The notes beneath the pieces were generated by a model that was not told where the DNA came from, searched no databases, and saw nothing but the letters and a program-made list of their open reading frames with translations. This document shows positions 24,947 to 36,095 of a DNA stretch of 64,000 nt, piece by piece (position 1 is the stretch's first letter; the number at the start of each line of letters is the position of its first letter). The stretch is from the NCBI GenBank assembly GCA_002270565.1, contig NQMI01000006.1, positions 816,583 to 880,582 on the forward strand, in the 5' to 3' direction. A program made the translations under genes and the position numbers. This DNA is from Stenocarpella maydis (lineage: Eukaryota; Ascomycota; Sordariomycetes; Diaporthales; Diaporthaceae).

Positions 24947-27311
24947 GGGCCATGCGGTATTGACCGCTCCATGAGGCGACCATTACAGGAATATCCAAAC
25001 AAGGAAAGAGTGCCTTGGGTACGTGGAGAAGGTGGTAACGTTTATTGAGAAACATCGTGAGTGACTTGTGGTCCTTGTGTATTGCTTGTCATGCTCGGCG
25101 CGAGTACCGTGACAATGTGGAATACCCACGGGGATCAGGGGGTGACCTCTTACAATTGGAGAGGATCCTACAGAATGTTTTCGATACAAGGATACCTTAT
25201 AGGTTGTCCTAAAGGAGTGAGCCTTAGAAGAAAGCGCCTCTCTGGAAGCTGTCCAATAGGGGGTTACACGAGAGGAAGCTAAGCGGACAGCTGGCACGAA
25301 CCAGGGGCTCCCGGGCCGCTATTGGCGTGGTCTATTGTATATATCAACGAGCACTGCTCGCCCCATTGCCATAGCACCAGAACTAGTCAGGTCGCTCAAT
25401 TCGGACACCGCGCCCAGGATCGTGACAATGGCAGACTACACTAATGTCCCACCAAGAGATGCTGTTATCAATTGCGGAAGTATAGATGTTGACAACTTGG
25501 ATTGTATGAGGTTATTCGCGCTTCTGTTGAGCTAGAAATAAACAGTAAGCAGGTTTGAAGACGAGTTCCTCCACTCGTAGCTTCCGGGCCGATCATGTCC
25601 AAGCAGACTGGCATAGCCAAACCCCCGAGATATTTTTGGCAAAACTCAGTCGGTCTTCTGCTGGGCATTTCGGAATGTCCGACCGACCTTTCTAAGTTAC
25701 ACGTCTGGAGATGTGCTCCGCGCGTGCGCCGCCCGAAGGATGAATAAAGCCTTCTCCTGGCAGGGTGCTCTTGTAAGGGCTCGGACAATTGCGGCAGCGC
25801 AGACGGTTCTCACCCTCGTTGCCCCTGCTGTCCCGCGGCGCAGGTGGCTCCTCCCCGGACAGGTGCGACACAAGTGACAGCATCGCGCGTTGGAATTGAT
25901 CCGTAGGCCGGGTTCCATTGCACGCACGGGGCTTATGGCAGCCCGGATCGTCTCGAGCCAGGCATACGGCCAGCGTGAGGGCTCCGACATCGCGAATGGC
26001 TGTGTGGAGAACGGGTATGCATGCGGGGGGCCTTTTCGGTAGCCCGGTTCCACGACAGCGACGTTGTGCTCATCAGCAAAGGTGCGGTTCCGCTCGTCGG
26101 GGTCCCCGACGCGGAATCCGCCCCCACGGGTGTTGAAGCAATATGGGAGGTGGTGGGGGTGGGTGGGGAGGATGGTCCCGTGTACTTGGAAAAAGAATGC
26201 TTGATCTCGATTAGCTGCATACTAATAAGGACATAGGATGGAACGTCTGGAAAAACTTCGTACTGAACAGTCTTGAGTGAAAGGCGACAGCCGTAGGTCT
26301 TTACGAAAGTCGGTGCGATGCTGGATGGTGGTTGAATACCCATTCATATCGCCATGAAGTAAGTCATTTGTATGAGCCTGTGGTTAAAGCCGGTGCAGGT
26401 TGCACATCCTGCGCCTCGACAGCCAGGAAGATGAGGAGGTATGGCTCATCTCGCACTCGGTCTAACTAGTCGACAGGCAGTAGGCCTGGGACCGAGAGAC
26501 AGACGTGGAAAGGAACAATATCCATGTCCCACCGAGACGTACTCTTCCTCATGGAGCGCTCACCGTCTTGGTTCTCGGACACCCCTCTGGCCTGCATAAT
26601 TCTGCTTTTTCAAGCATGCCCCCAATTGGCACAGTACCATCGTGCGAATCCCTCGGCCCCTGTGGCTTCAATTAATAAGCTTGGTGAGCGCGTAGGGTGG
26701 GTAACTGAGAGAGCAGAATTTTGATGGAGACACGATGACCAAGAGAAATACTTGCAATTGGAGGGCATCCCTGCCTGCACTACCTCCTCCCAAATAATGT
26801 GTCTGGAGTATCACTCATCATGGAGCCCGGCCAGGCAGAGTATTACGTGTGATGCAGTGTGATGTTGACCAAACCATCGCATGGGTCACGGCGGCGTCGG
26901 ATTTGTGAACTACTGCTGGCCGTAAATGGCAACTCGTAAATCAGATCATTACTTTTAAAGGCCAAGGGCATGCAGGCTCTGTCCCCGAGATTACAGTCTG
27001 CTCCAAAATTCCCTCACCCTCTTCGCAATTGGGCCCTCCTAATACCCCTTGTACCACGCAGGATCGGTCTTGCAGTTGATGTCGTACAGGCGAGTGCGTG
27101 CCGCAGCGGGGTCCAGTTGTGCAAGTAAGGACGACTCGGACATTTCGGTGACTCTGATGAGAATCATCAGTCTCCTTTCTACTGATGTCTTTGGATAATA
27201 AGCACTCGGAACTCGATTTCAGTCTTTGCCAAGGCGTGGCAGCTCGAACTCCTCGGCGGATCTGGCCATCGTGCTGGGCCATAGCTTGGTAACTATTTGT
27301 GCCAGTTCAAG
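24947..27311. other. Intergenic DNA with decayed sequence; start of the accessory region
   Basis: About 2.4 kb without an intact gene. The only recognisable content is the alpha/beta-hydrolase remnant at 25919-26134, listed separately. Open frames are short and lack conserved features. Confidence 0.4.
25919..26134 (-). pseudogene. Alpha/beta-hydrolase (HSL/hydrolase_3 type) remnant
   Basis: Read on the minus strand, this stretch encodes GGGFRVGDPDERN, then FADEHNVAVV, then PGYRKGPPHAYPF. That is the oxyanion-hole HGGGF region and the following YR..P...YP motif of alpha/beta-hydrolase-3 esterases; here the His is replaced by Arg. Upstream residues are scrambled and there is no start. Downstream, no GDSAGG nucleophile elbow or catalytic Asp/His can be read in the same frame. 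I take it as a fragment of a dead esterase gene. Confidence 0.5.
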
Positions 27312-28321
27312 ATGGCAGCCGGCGAATGGACGACTAGCCTCTTGCCCAGGCAGATAGACTACCCATCAAACGGCCCCTGGGGTACGGGCCTGCCTCCTTG
27401 GGCTTCAGTATGGCTGACCTGCGCAGGCCACGAAGGCTATAATGGATGTCCGCCCTTTGCCGGCGGGGGGTGCTGCCCTCAGGGACTGGTATGTCAGGGC
27501 GGCGGGCTCTGTGTCGCTGGCGCTACCACTTCTACCACCGCGACGGTACTGTGCGATCGAGGATGGTTCGCGTGCCCCACAAGTCAGGGAGGTAGGTCTA
27601 TCTGCATCTCCACAATCTGGCGACGAGGCTCACCATCCCACCAGGAGGCTGTTGCCCCGGAGGACAGGTCTGCGGCTCGGGCGTGTGTACTGCATATATA
27701 CCGGCGACAACTACAAGCATCGGCACGACTGTCAGCACTATTACTTCCGAGTCCGTGTCCAGTCAGATCAGCCCGAACCTGACGGCTCTTGTTTCAAACA
27801 TAGTCGCAGCGACAGAGACCGTGACTCAACTGTCAAGGACAGTGTTTGCCACGGTCACTTCAAGCAATAGCCCGGAGGGTGGCCAAACCGCGGCCGCCAG
27901 TAGCGAGAGCAGCCCGACGGCAAGTCAGACAGCGACCAGCAACACTGGAAATAGTCTATCGGCGGCTCAGATCGGGGGCATCAGTGCAGGTGTCGTCGTG
28001 GGCTTCCTGATCCTGGCAGCACTGGCCTGGCTGCTGGTGCGGCATCTGCTCCGTATCTCACGGTTCATGAACAAGTTCAGCAGCCATCCTCATGAGCAAC
28101 CGGCAGTCGAGGGTGTGGATGGTGGCACAAAAGGCCCAGAGACGAAGATATTTAATGACGAAGGAGATGCCAATGCGCAGCAGCCAGCGGAATTGTCACC
28201 ACAGGAGAGGCCTCAGCTGCTTGATGAGTGGGGGAGGCACGGGAGCCGTGGGACGGAGCTGGCTGGTACGCAAGAGGCTCACAACATATCTGAATTGGAC
28301 GGTACTAGTGTACCTAAATAG
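27312..28321 (+). CDS. Cys-rich, Ser/Thr-rich single-pass membrane protein (possible surface sensor)
   Basis: Exon 1 is 27312-27591 and exon 2 is 27645-28321, giving 318 aa. The 53-nt intron (GTAGGT...CCAG) falls inside a GGGCCP repeat and splicing restores it exactly. The ectodomain has two Cys modules: CPPFAGGGCCPQGLVCQGGG at about 46-65, and a second with GGGCCPGGQVCGSGVC at about 93-108. A Ser/Thr-rich stalk (about 110-200), one transmembrane helix (about 203-225, GGISAGVVVGFLILAALAWL) and a roughly 90-residue charged cytoplasmic tail follow. This is the layout of fungal wall-stress sensors and CFEM/WSC-like surface proteins, though I do not recognise a named domain. No signal peptide is visible at the chosen ATG. 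The true start may be in an unseen upstream exon; I searched 27150-27310 without finding a convincing one. Confidence 0.7.
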
Positions 28322-28901
28322 GGAGAGCGTTTACAACTTTATGGAGGGACCGCCACAGCTCCTTTTCCTTTTCCTTTTCCTTTTAGTGTTCTTCTTCTTC
28401 TTCTTCTTTTTTTTTAAAAAAAAAGAAAAAAGACAAGGGAATTGTGACCAGATTAAAATCGAACCCAACTAAATAGGGAGGCCATGGAGCCAGCGCGGCT
28501 GGCAAGGTGCCAATGCAGCACATCCAGTCGCAATCGGGATGGGTCCCAAAGATGCAATTGTTTTTGGCAGTGCTACAGACTCTTATATAAGGACTGGCCT
28601 AATGAATATTCAAGACACAGAAAATAATTCAAACGTAGTTCTATAAAAAAAAAAAAGCATTTGTTATCAGGAAAACATCGAAGTGAGAGAGATTATGACG
28701 GTTTGATTGAAGAGATTAATTAGAACCACTCCGTAGTACACCTGCCATCACACGTAATTATACTCTGGCATCCTCCTTGAGTTATAGCAAGTATCATCAC
28801 GCAAGAACCACCAATTTTGCCCGCCAAAACGCAGTGATCCGACCCTACCTCTTCTCGAGCCGGTTAGTTACATCCGTATCGCATCACCTGCCCTCGCCAT
28901 A
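28322..28901. repeat. Low-complexity intergenic DNA (CCTTTT, CTT and poly-A/T runs)
   Basis: CCTTTT repeats (about 28360-28385), a CTT run (28391-28407), then T and A homopolymers up to 28435. An A-run also lies at 28647-28658. The interval separates two genes whose 3' ends face each other (convergent). Confidence 0.6.
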
Positions 28902-31415
28902 TCACAAATCCAATTGATCAGTCTGAAGTAAAGCATGTGGATCGAAACTGCAGCATTGGCCCTCACAATTCGCACCTGTCTCGAGTGGTCCTCTCGCACA
29001 CCGACACGACTGTTCCCTGAGGCCTGAACTGTTCTCACAGTAGCGATGACACCAATGCTCGCAGACCAACCACCTGGCCGGGTTCCCATTGACCTTCGCA
29101 ATCGTCTCATCCTGGCGTTCATTGTGGCTCAGACTGCCGTACATGGACTTGTTTGGATGGAACTTCAGACACAAGCTGCCACGCTCGTCCATGCCAGGCC
29201 GTGCAACATGGCTCATGTAACCCGCGAGAAATCTCAGGCGCTTTTCCTCGCCGTCGTACTCGGCCATCCACCGGAGGTAGTCCAAAGCAGTGTGCCCTTC
29301 CTGGTTCCTGGTGGAAAGTGCAGCCCCGTGCTCCTGCAGCAGCGCCATTACAGACTGGATGAGCGAGCCCCGGGCGTAGAAGTTGTATCGGATTGACGCA
29401 CCCTCCCAGAGCCGCATCAAGTTGAAGTTGCTGCCGTGGATGCACCGCAAAAAGGAAACCATGGCTGTGTCGCCGCCCCTGCCGACCTCTTCCGGGCTGA
29501 AACCGGCCTTGAGGAGAGCGTGCAGGATGCATGCGGCGTTCTTGCGTATAATCTCACAGGGTGTCGTTGACTGGGAGTCACGCAGCGCCATTGCCACAAA
29601 AGGCCCGAACCTGTTCAGAAATGCCGTTGGCCTGGAGGGGTGCCGGTTGATCCCCGACGCCTGCAGAATGGCCAGGGTTGTGTTACCGATATCAAGCGGC
29701 AGGGCTCCCGTGGTTACGAGACCTTCTGAGATCACCGTCTCAAGGGGGCTTGCCATCGTTTCCGACATTATGCCAGCCAGGATATCGGCTCCGTGTCTGA
29801 ACATGTTGGATACCATTTGCATGACCTCGCTATGAGGGCTGGCAATGCGAAGGCACCATCTGATAAGCCTGGCCAAAGGGGTGAGTTCGTCTGCATCCAG
29901 GCTGTTGACGTGTTCCGCCGTGCATCTTGCGAGGATAGCGTCAAGGAGTTCAATCCTGGAGGGTACCACCATGGAGTAGGGTGTTGATATTGATAGTGGT
30001 GGCCCTGTGCATACAGCGTGGAGCATTGTGAGCCGCGTGCCCGAGGAAGTCGTATCCACCTTGGCACCATGATCCAGCAGTAGCTTGGAGATGTTGAATT
30101 GGCCTCTCCTGGCAGCCCAAACAGCAGGCGTGGCCAGCTCAACGGCTGCATGGACGGTCCGGGTTGAAATGTACGACGCGCCCCTCGGGCAAGGGCCTGG
30201 GGTGTCTGGGTCCGCGCCATAGCCTAGGAGGAGCTTTATAATGTCATATCTCGCGTTTTCAAGCCCCTGGACGGCATTGCATGCAATCGAGAGTGGCGTC
30301 AAGCCCTCGTGGTTGGTTTCTTGGAGCCGGTCCGCGTATCCGTTCCGGAGGAGGAATTCGACGAAGTCGTAGTCGGGCACCGAACCAGCTGAACGTATGG
30401 ACAGCGCGGCGTGGAGAGCGTTATCGGTGATCCATTCCCGATCGTCATGGCCGCTAAACACCATTGCCACCCTTTGCGCACCGTGGGTCACCAGGACCCT
30501 GGCCGTTGCGTAGTTTTGTAGGCATATCGCCACATGGAGTGCTGTGTAGGCAACGAGGCAGTTTTTCGGGAGAGTATCCCCCCAGCTTGACGGCATGCTG
30601 TGCTGATGGCATTCGCATACCCGGACAGATGTCCCATCCATGTCTGCTCCTTCCTCAAGCAGAGCCTCTGTGATGGCAGGATTGTCGTGAAAGGCCGCAG
30701 TATGAAGCGGACTGCACCACCATCGAAATAAGTTGACGAAGGCAAATTTGAGTTCTGGCTGGTCCGAATCTTCCTGGAAAGTATGACCAGGAGAGGTGAC
30801 CAGACCATACTTGTACGAATCTGAGAGGGGGTCCAACGCACGTGTCACGCCCGACTTCGGGAGTTGCGGGCAGTAACGCTGGCTCCAGAGGGTGAACAAT
30901 GGCCCTGAATCCGCCAAAGAGAGCCTGGGTGAAGAGAACCACGCGGTACCCCAGTGCGAATGCTGACCCGCCAGAGGATGGATAGCCTCGTTCATGCGGG
31001 TGAGCTGTCGCCGGATAGCCATGGCGAGTTCCATGGTCGTGTTGAGGCGCCAACTGGCTGGGCGAAAGATGCCCGCACCGGCGCTCGCAGGTCGTCTTGT
31101 CCGCAAATCATTTGGGCTTGCGCCATTTGCAAGTGCTAACTGCAGGGTCTTGATGCGGTTCTGCTGCGCGGCCCAGTGCACAATGTGAAACGTGTTGTAC
31201 TTGCTGACGAGCTTGTACAGCTCGCAATTGAGAGTGCGGTGCATTTCCTTGTTCGTTCTGGCTAGAGCAGACACGTCGCACTCTCGTCCCATTGCGACAG
31301 CAATGCCAATGATGTCAAATAGAATCTCTGTTGGGAGGTCAAACAGGCAGGTCGGAGTCTCCGTATGTGTGCGCTCCATGCTGCCTATGGATGCTTGACT
31401 CGACACTGAAGCCAT
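28902..31415 (-). CDS. F-box-like and ankyrin-repeat protein with Cys-rich C-terminus
   Basis: Intronless, 837 aa, starting at the ATG complementary to 31413-31415. An F-box-like segment lies at about residues 22-65 (CLFDLPTEILFDIIGIA, then ALARTNKEMHRTL). It is followed by ankyrin repeats across most of the protein, for example HWAAQQNRIKTLQLALANGA, CSPLHTAAFHDNPAITEALL and GLTPLSIACNAV. F-box/ankyrin proteins are candidate substrate receptors of SCF ubiquitin ligases and are highly expanded in filamentous fungi. The last ~60 residues are unusual: a Cys/His cluster (CEHWCHRYC ... CRC ... C.GQCC) that could bind zinc. Codon use is less GC-biased than in the core genes. Function is not known. 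Confidence 0.8.
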   Translation of the reverse strand: MASVSSQASIGSMERTHTETPTCLFDLPTEILFDIIGIAVAMGRECDVSALARTNKEMHRTLNCELYKLVSKYNTFHIVHWAAQQNRIKTLQLALANGASPNDLRTRRPASAGAGIFRPASWRLNTTMELAMAIRRQLTRMNEAIHPLAGQHSHWGTAWFSSPRLSLADSGPLFTLWSQRYCPQLPKSGVTRALDPLSDSYKYGLVTSPGHTFQEDSDQPELKFAFVNLFRWWCSPLHTAAFHDNPAITEALLEEGADMDGTSVRVCECHQHSMPSSWGDTLPKNCLVAYTALHVAICLQNYATARVLVTHGAQRVAMVFSGHDDREWITDNALHAALSIRSAGSVPDYDFVEFLLRNGYADRLQETNHEGLTPLSIACNAVQGLENARYDIIKLLLGYGADPDTPGPCPRGASYISTRTVHAAVELATPAVWAARRGQFNISKLLLDHGAKVDTTSSGTRLTMLHAVCTGPPLSISTPYSMVVPSRIELLDAILARCTAEHVNSLDADELTPLARLIRWCLRIASPHSEVMQMVSNMFRHGADILAGIMSETMASPLETVISEGLVTTGALPLDIGNTTLAILQASGINRHPSRPTAFLNRFGPFVAMALRDSQSTTPCEIIRKNAACILHALLKAGFSPEEVGRGGDTAMVSFLRCIHGSNFNLMRLWEGASIRYNFYARGSLIQSVMALLQEHGAALSTRNQEGHTALDYLRWMAEYDGEEKRLRFLAGYMSHVARPGMDERGSLCLKFHPNKSMYGSLSHNERQDETIAKVNGNPARWLVCEHWCHRYCENSSGLREQSCRCARGPLETGANCEGQCCSFDPHALLQTDQLDL

Positions 31416-33327
31416 CTTTGGTTTGTTGTTAGAAGTGACGGCGGACTTGGTTTAATGGTAGATTTGATTGAGCGTGGATTTGGTTGAAGCTACACTTGGG
31501 CGACAGTGTGCTGTGATGAAGATTTGATTGATGAAGAGACGTCTCAGAAATAGTGTCTGGTGAATGGATAGATGCGTTATTAAGTCGTAAGATGAGTCGC
31601 TTGAGTTTGTCTGTTGGCAACGAGCCTTTAAATATATTTCATTTCGCCCAATAAATCCATTCGCTCCTCCTGAACGAACTAGTGACTATCTGCCAGTGAC
31701 ACTACGAAAGCTTGGATGTAACTATGTGGTACGCTATATCTTTAGCTAGCTACTATGAGAAACGATATAATGTTAGAAAATTTGGACTGGCTTGAAAATT
31801 GGTCAATATTCATAACATTTACTGTCTTCCGAAAAAGAAAAAGAAAAAGAAACCGAGCTAGGACCAACATTATATTTGTCTAGACCACACTAATCTGAAC
31901 CAATGCGACTAGTCTGAGTTTCCCCGAGACTATATCTGCCGTTAGGGCCACGCCTCGAAACAACCATGATTGCGACAGATTTTCACGGCTGGCCAGAGAC
32001 AGAGATTCAGAAACCGAAGGTTCTCGCTCGCACTGGCGGGCAACGAGGAAACACCGCGCCAGAGTGAGTCCTCGTTTTCAACCAGTGCTGCATCCAGTCC
32101 AGTATGATCGCCCAAGGGAATTTTGGGGTGCAACTGCTGCAGAATCCTGCATATGATGTCCCAGATTACTACCTTGGCCAGGACCACGGTCTACATTATA
32201 ATATGCTTAAGTATGTAGCGTTAGTATCTACCCGGGTACTCGTCCTTTCGCTATTCCCCATTAGCAGCGCTCCACTTCTAAGTTATAGATGCCGCATGAG
32301 GCTATCTGGAAATGCGAGCCAACTTTTTACCGCAAGTCATTCTAATCGTCTGCCGGGCTGTGGTGCTGCATTTTGCGCGTCCAACCCTAGATTACCTGGT
32401 TTCGTTCTTACCCCAGATTAGCAAGGGCAATTTTCCCCGGGTTTTGCTGTTGCGTTGACGTCAATCTCCCCACGATTACATCTGGTTTTAGCTCGGACTT
32501 TTGACAGGAAGAGTGGATTCGGAAAATACAGACCCTCCACGAGAGGAGATAGCCTCGAGCCGGGTCCTAACAGGCCCCACGAGATGCGCAACTCGCTGAC
32601 CGCGCCCAGCCCGGATGATACCTAAGTTGATAATCTCAGGCATTCCAGGTAGATACCTAGGTGCCAATGGCTCCCGGACGCTGAACCAAATGAATGTGCA
32701 GTGTATTGAGCGAGCCACGCTTGTACTTCCAGTAACGCGTTGCGTAACGCTGGACGTTGGCCTGGAGATAGTTCTATATTAAAGGCGCTATGCCTCAACC
32801 CCCTGTACGTTACGTTACGTAAGTACCTAGGTGACTTTGGCTGATACTGATTAGTAATAGGGCATAGAGAGATTTTAGTAGTGTTCCAGGCCACGGAGCA
32901 GAGCAGCCGGGGCAAAGTGTGTTCAGCTGCTGACGTGAGGAAAATACTGAAGTAGACTGCATTCGGCTCTAAATCCCCTTACAAACCACCATAGCGCTGA
33001 ATATTTAGGACAATAATACTTCACAACAAAAATATATGCTTAATTCTTTTATAATAAATTATTTAGCTATGAAATTTTATTTCAAAATATTAAATTTAAA
33101 AGACATAACTTATAATTAAACTAGGTAAATAGATAGAAGGATTTTAAGGTCCTAATTCTGGTTCTAAGCTGAATGCAGCTTAATCTTTCATGCTGACTCT
33201 GAACAGTGGACGAAGGCACTACATGTGCATCTACACGCCCAACGACGAACATGGGTAACTTGCCACCATCAACACCACCACCAACACCAACAGCAACAAC
33301 ACTAAATAACAATCCACACCATCATCA
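31416..33327. other. Intergenic accessory DNA, in part AT-rich
   Basis: No gene is seen. A GAAAAA microsatellite lies at about 31832-31852. CCTAGGTA-type palindromes occur around 32650-32835. A strongly AT-rich patch at 33000-33125 looks RIP-like. CAACA/ACC trinucleotide-rich sequence at 33262-33325 is probably the leader of the next gene. Confidence 0.45.
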
Positions 33328-33732
33328 ATGTCTTGGGCCCAAAAGCTCTCCGCAGCAGCCGCCACGGCCTACGGCGGGCTGTGCATAGCGTCAGCCCTCC
33401 CCTTTGCCGGCGTGTCCGTCCCCTGGATCACATCCCGGCGCCGCGGTGACTCGTGGGTCGACTACTATGCCGAAAAGAACGCGTGGATGGCCCGGCTCTC
33501 GGGCGGCCGCCTGACCCCCCGCCAGGCCGGCTACGCGGGCGCCGCACTGCGCGTCGCCGTCGGGGCCTGCTGCGTCTGGGGGCCGCCCGCGGCGCGCGAG
33601 GCCGCGCTCCTGGCCAACGGCGCCATTGTTGCGCGGGGCACCGTTCTTGCGGCGCGGGACGGGCGGCCCATGATCCCGCAGTGGACTATGCTCGGTGCTA
33701 TTGCCTTGTGCCTCTTGTTGGGGAGGTTGTGA
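33328..33732 (+). CDS. Small hypothetical membrane protein
   Basis: Intronless, 134 aa, very GC-rich, sitting between two AT-rich patches (33000-33125 and 33835-34100). Hydrophobic segments at about residues 8-30, 67-85, 92-106 and 116-132 suggest three or four membrane helices. A polar stretch (RRRGDSWVDYYAEKNAWMAR) lies between the first two. The layout resembles small DoxX/DUF-type fungal membrane proteins, but I do not recognise the family. The ATG is preceded by a CA-rich leader and the ORF keeps fungal GC-rich codon use, which argues that it is a real gene rather than chance. Confidence 0.6.
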   Translation: MSWAQKLSAAAATAYGGLCIASALPFAGVSVPWITSRRRGDSWVDYYAEKNAWMARLSGGRLTPRQAGYAGAALRVAVGACCVWGPPAAREAALLANGAIVARGTVLAARDGRPMIPQWTMLGAIALCLLLGRL

Positions 33733-34089
33733 GCATGGTGATGGTGGTTGTGGTGCTCCTCGAGGATAGGATATGTTGCAAATGCTGGTTCTGTTCGTTC
33801 CGGTATTGTTGCGGCCGGGCCGCCCGGGCGGCGAATGGAATTAATATAAGTCTTATATTTGTATGTATTAAAACATTAAATCTGTAATTTAATATTTGTA
33901 TAAGACTTACTTAATATAGATGTATTTTATACTGATATTACTACTTCTACTTCTTATTTTATAGGCTGAGATAAAACTTACATAAATACTTGTATTATCC
34001 TTAGCTAACATGCCCTTAACTGAGTTTGCCTTATGAATTATCTCATGTACCCTAATGAGTGTTGAACTTAAATAGTTAGGGTAAGTATA
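33733..34089. other. AT-rich, RIP-like intergenic patch
   Basis: From about 33835 the base composition turns strongly AT (TTAATATA, TATTTGTA and similar). No coding potential is seen. Confidence 0.5.
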
Positions 34090-36095
34090 CCATATAGGGT
34101 ACTCCGCCAGCTAAGCATCGAAACCGGCATCTTTCCACTTCTGTGCTGTTTCCCGCGAGAAGAAGATATATCGCAGCAGTCTGTCATCATATATCCTCGT
34201 CTCAGTCAATTTGAAGAATCAAGACGCACAAAGGACTTCTTCTACAGTAGGTGCGCAGACGCTCCCAAGCAATTCTAAGGAGGCAAGACGCTGTGAAGCA
34301 AGTTCTTGTTCGCGAATCTTTGCCTTTTAGAGGCAAGAGAAAGAGGATGTATTGGTTCTGCTATCGAGGCAAGATGGAAAAGCTGCCGTGCTAGGCGGAG
34401 CGTCTGCTCTGACTGGGCAATTGTGGAAGGGAAGGCAGAAGGTTCTGTGTGCCGCTAGCTGCGCCTTGGCTGTCACCTCCTGCAGTCTGCCCCAAGCAGA
34501 CGGGGTAGCCTGAGAAAGTTGTTGTGATGCCGGCTTCAACACCACTCCAGGACTCCGCATCAAGAAAACAGACAGCTACTTCAGATGGTTCGTTTGCCTT
34601 GTCCCCTTATACACCCATAAGAAGCATTGACGCCAGTAAAATAGCTTGCCTACAAGTTGAGTAATCCATCGTCCAGCTGTCTTTGCATCATTCACGCTGA
34701 TGGTATCATCAAGTGATTGAATTGTCAGCGACTATATGCAGGTTAGTAGCAACTCTGCTACCTCAAAAAGTTCAGACACACAGACCATAGCAGTGTGTCC
34801 AGTACCTTGACATGGGAACGGATCTCCGGTGATTTTCTGCCAAGATTGAGTGTTGCTCAGCTGGTACACCAATTAAATAGTCTGATATTTATGATGAACA
34901 GGCAATCATTCCTCCAACCATTAATGCTGTACGTTGGGAGCAAGGGAGGGAAGGTGAAAATACTAGGTCCCTAGGTATATAGTCTATCTTGAAGCGCCAT
35001 ACCTTCCTTTGGCCACAATAATATGAAGATATCTGCACTCTCATCCGCCGCAGAAGATATTGCCATTGAAATACAACTTGTATACCCATTTCTTTGTTGA
35101 ATATCCATCTGGTAAACTGGAGTGGCAAAAATTGCATCTGCAAGCTTTGAGCCAAAAAAGCTACCGATACTATCGAGGCGGCACTCTCGGAGAAGGAGAC
35201 GCGGGTAAGGACTAATCTTCTGGCCATTTGGCTGACATAGATACCGAACCCGATGCTCCGTCTCTAGCTGTACACCAAATAACTCCCAGGCAATATGTTC
35301 AACTTTGCTGCTTGCAACCTCTATCCTGACCAGATACTTTGTAAAGCCTTGAAAAGGGAGTGCTATTGAAATTGCTGCTGCTAGTGTGCCATCAGGTAAA
35401 GCTTGCCTAGCAATAGCCCTTGCGAGATATGGAGGGAAGATGGAGGTGCATTCGGCGATAGAGGCATGTTTGAGGACATGTCGGTCTTCGGAGAAAAACT
35501 CGATCGGATTGAGGATGCTAGCACTCATCGATGCGAATTCGGGGAGAGTGAAGCCTTGTGTCGTTGCAAGCGGTGTAAGCTGGGGGGGTTGTTGCGGAGG
35601 CAGTTGGCTCGACATAGAGTCTGGGCTTGCACTTCGTATCTCGCTCTGTTGTGAGCTCTCCCTTTGTAGTTGATCGTCTCTATTGTCCTGGGAGCCCTCT
35701 GTATAGATGGGTTCCATCCCATTGCCTTTACTGCTTCTTGCAGGTCTACCTTGAGCTGCACGGTAGAAGCGCTGCCGTTGTAGAGGCTCTATTCGTGCAC
35801 CAAGTTGCTCTGCTAGTGATTGTCGTGATTCGATACTTTGCTCTTCTATATGTTCTAGAAGACGCCGGCGTTTTCTCTTGCGCGCGACATGCGCAGTAGT
35901 TTCCGTTGCTTTTTTGACTAGGACATATGCCGTCCAGGCAGGCACGCCGCCGTAGTCGTGAAAGATTTTCTCCGTGGTGGTCTCGTCAGCCCCCTGTAAG
36001 TTCTTCAATGCTTCCGGTAATGACCGTGGGAGATTACGGCGGTTTTGAATCTCCTCGAGAAATATGCGAATATTCTCGTCTTGTTCGGTGTTCAT
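34090..36095 (-). pseudogene. Unrecognised protein gene, intact first exon and decayed 3' part
   Basis: The 5' part (36095 down to 34971) is an intact 374-aa frame with a basic segment (KKATETTAHVARKRKRRRLL), a Gln/Pro/Ser-rich linker and a C-terminal half of mixed alpha/beta character. It has no family I can name. Past its stop, the same strand continues to read like protein in changing frames. Near 34560-34720 there is SVNDAKTAGRWITQLVGKLF; near 34327-34450, SEQTLRLARQLFHLASIAEP; near 34090-34330, EEVLCAS then a stop then FFKLTETRIYDDRLLRYIFF. The downstream pieces contain a few stops and frame changes. Either the gene has introns I cannot place, or only its first exon is still intact. It may derive from a mobile element; this is a guess. 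Confidence 0.45.

Noticed and set aside
27150..27205. Possible signal-peptide exon (MRIISLLSTD) for the Cys-rich membrane protein
   Set aside because: No donor/acceptor combination joins it in frame to 27312 with a sensible hydrophobic core.
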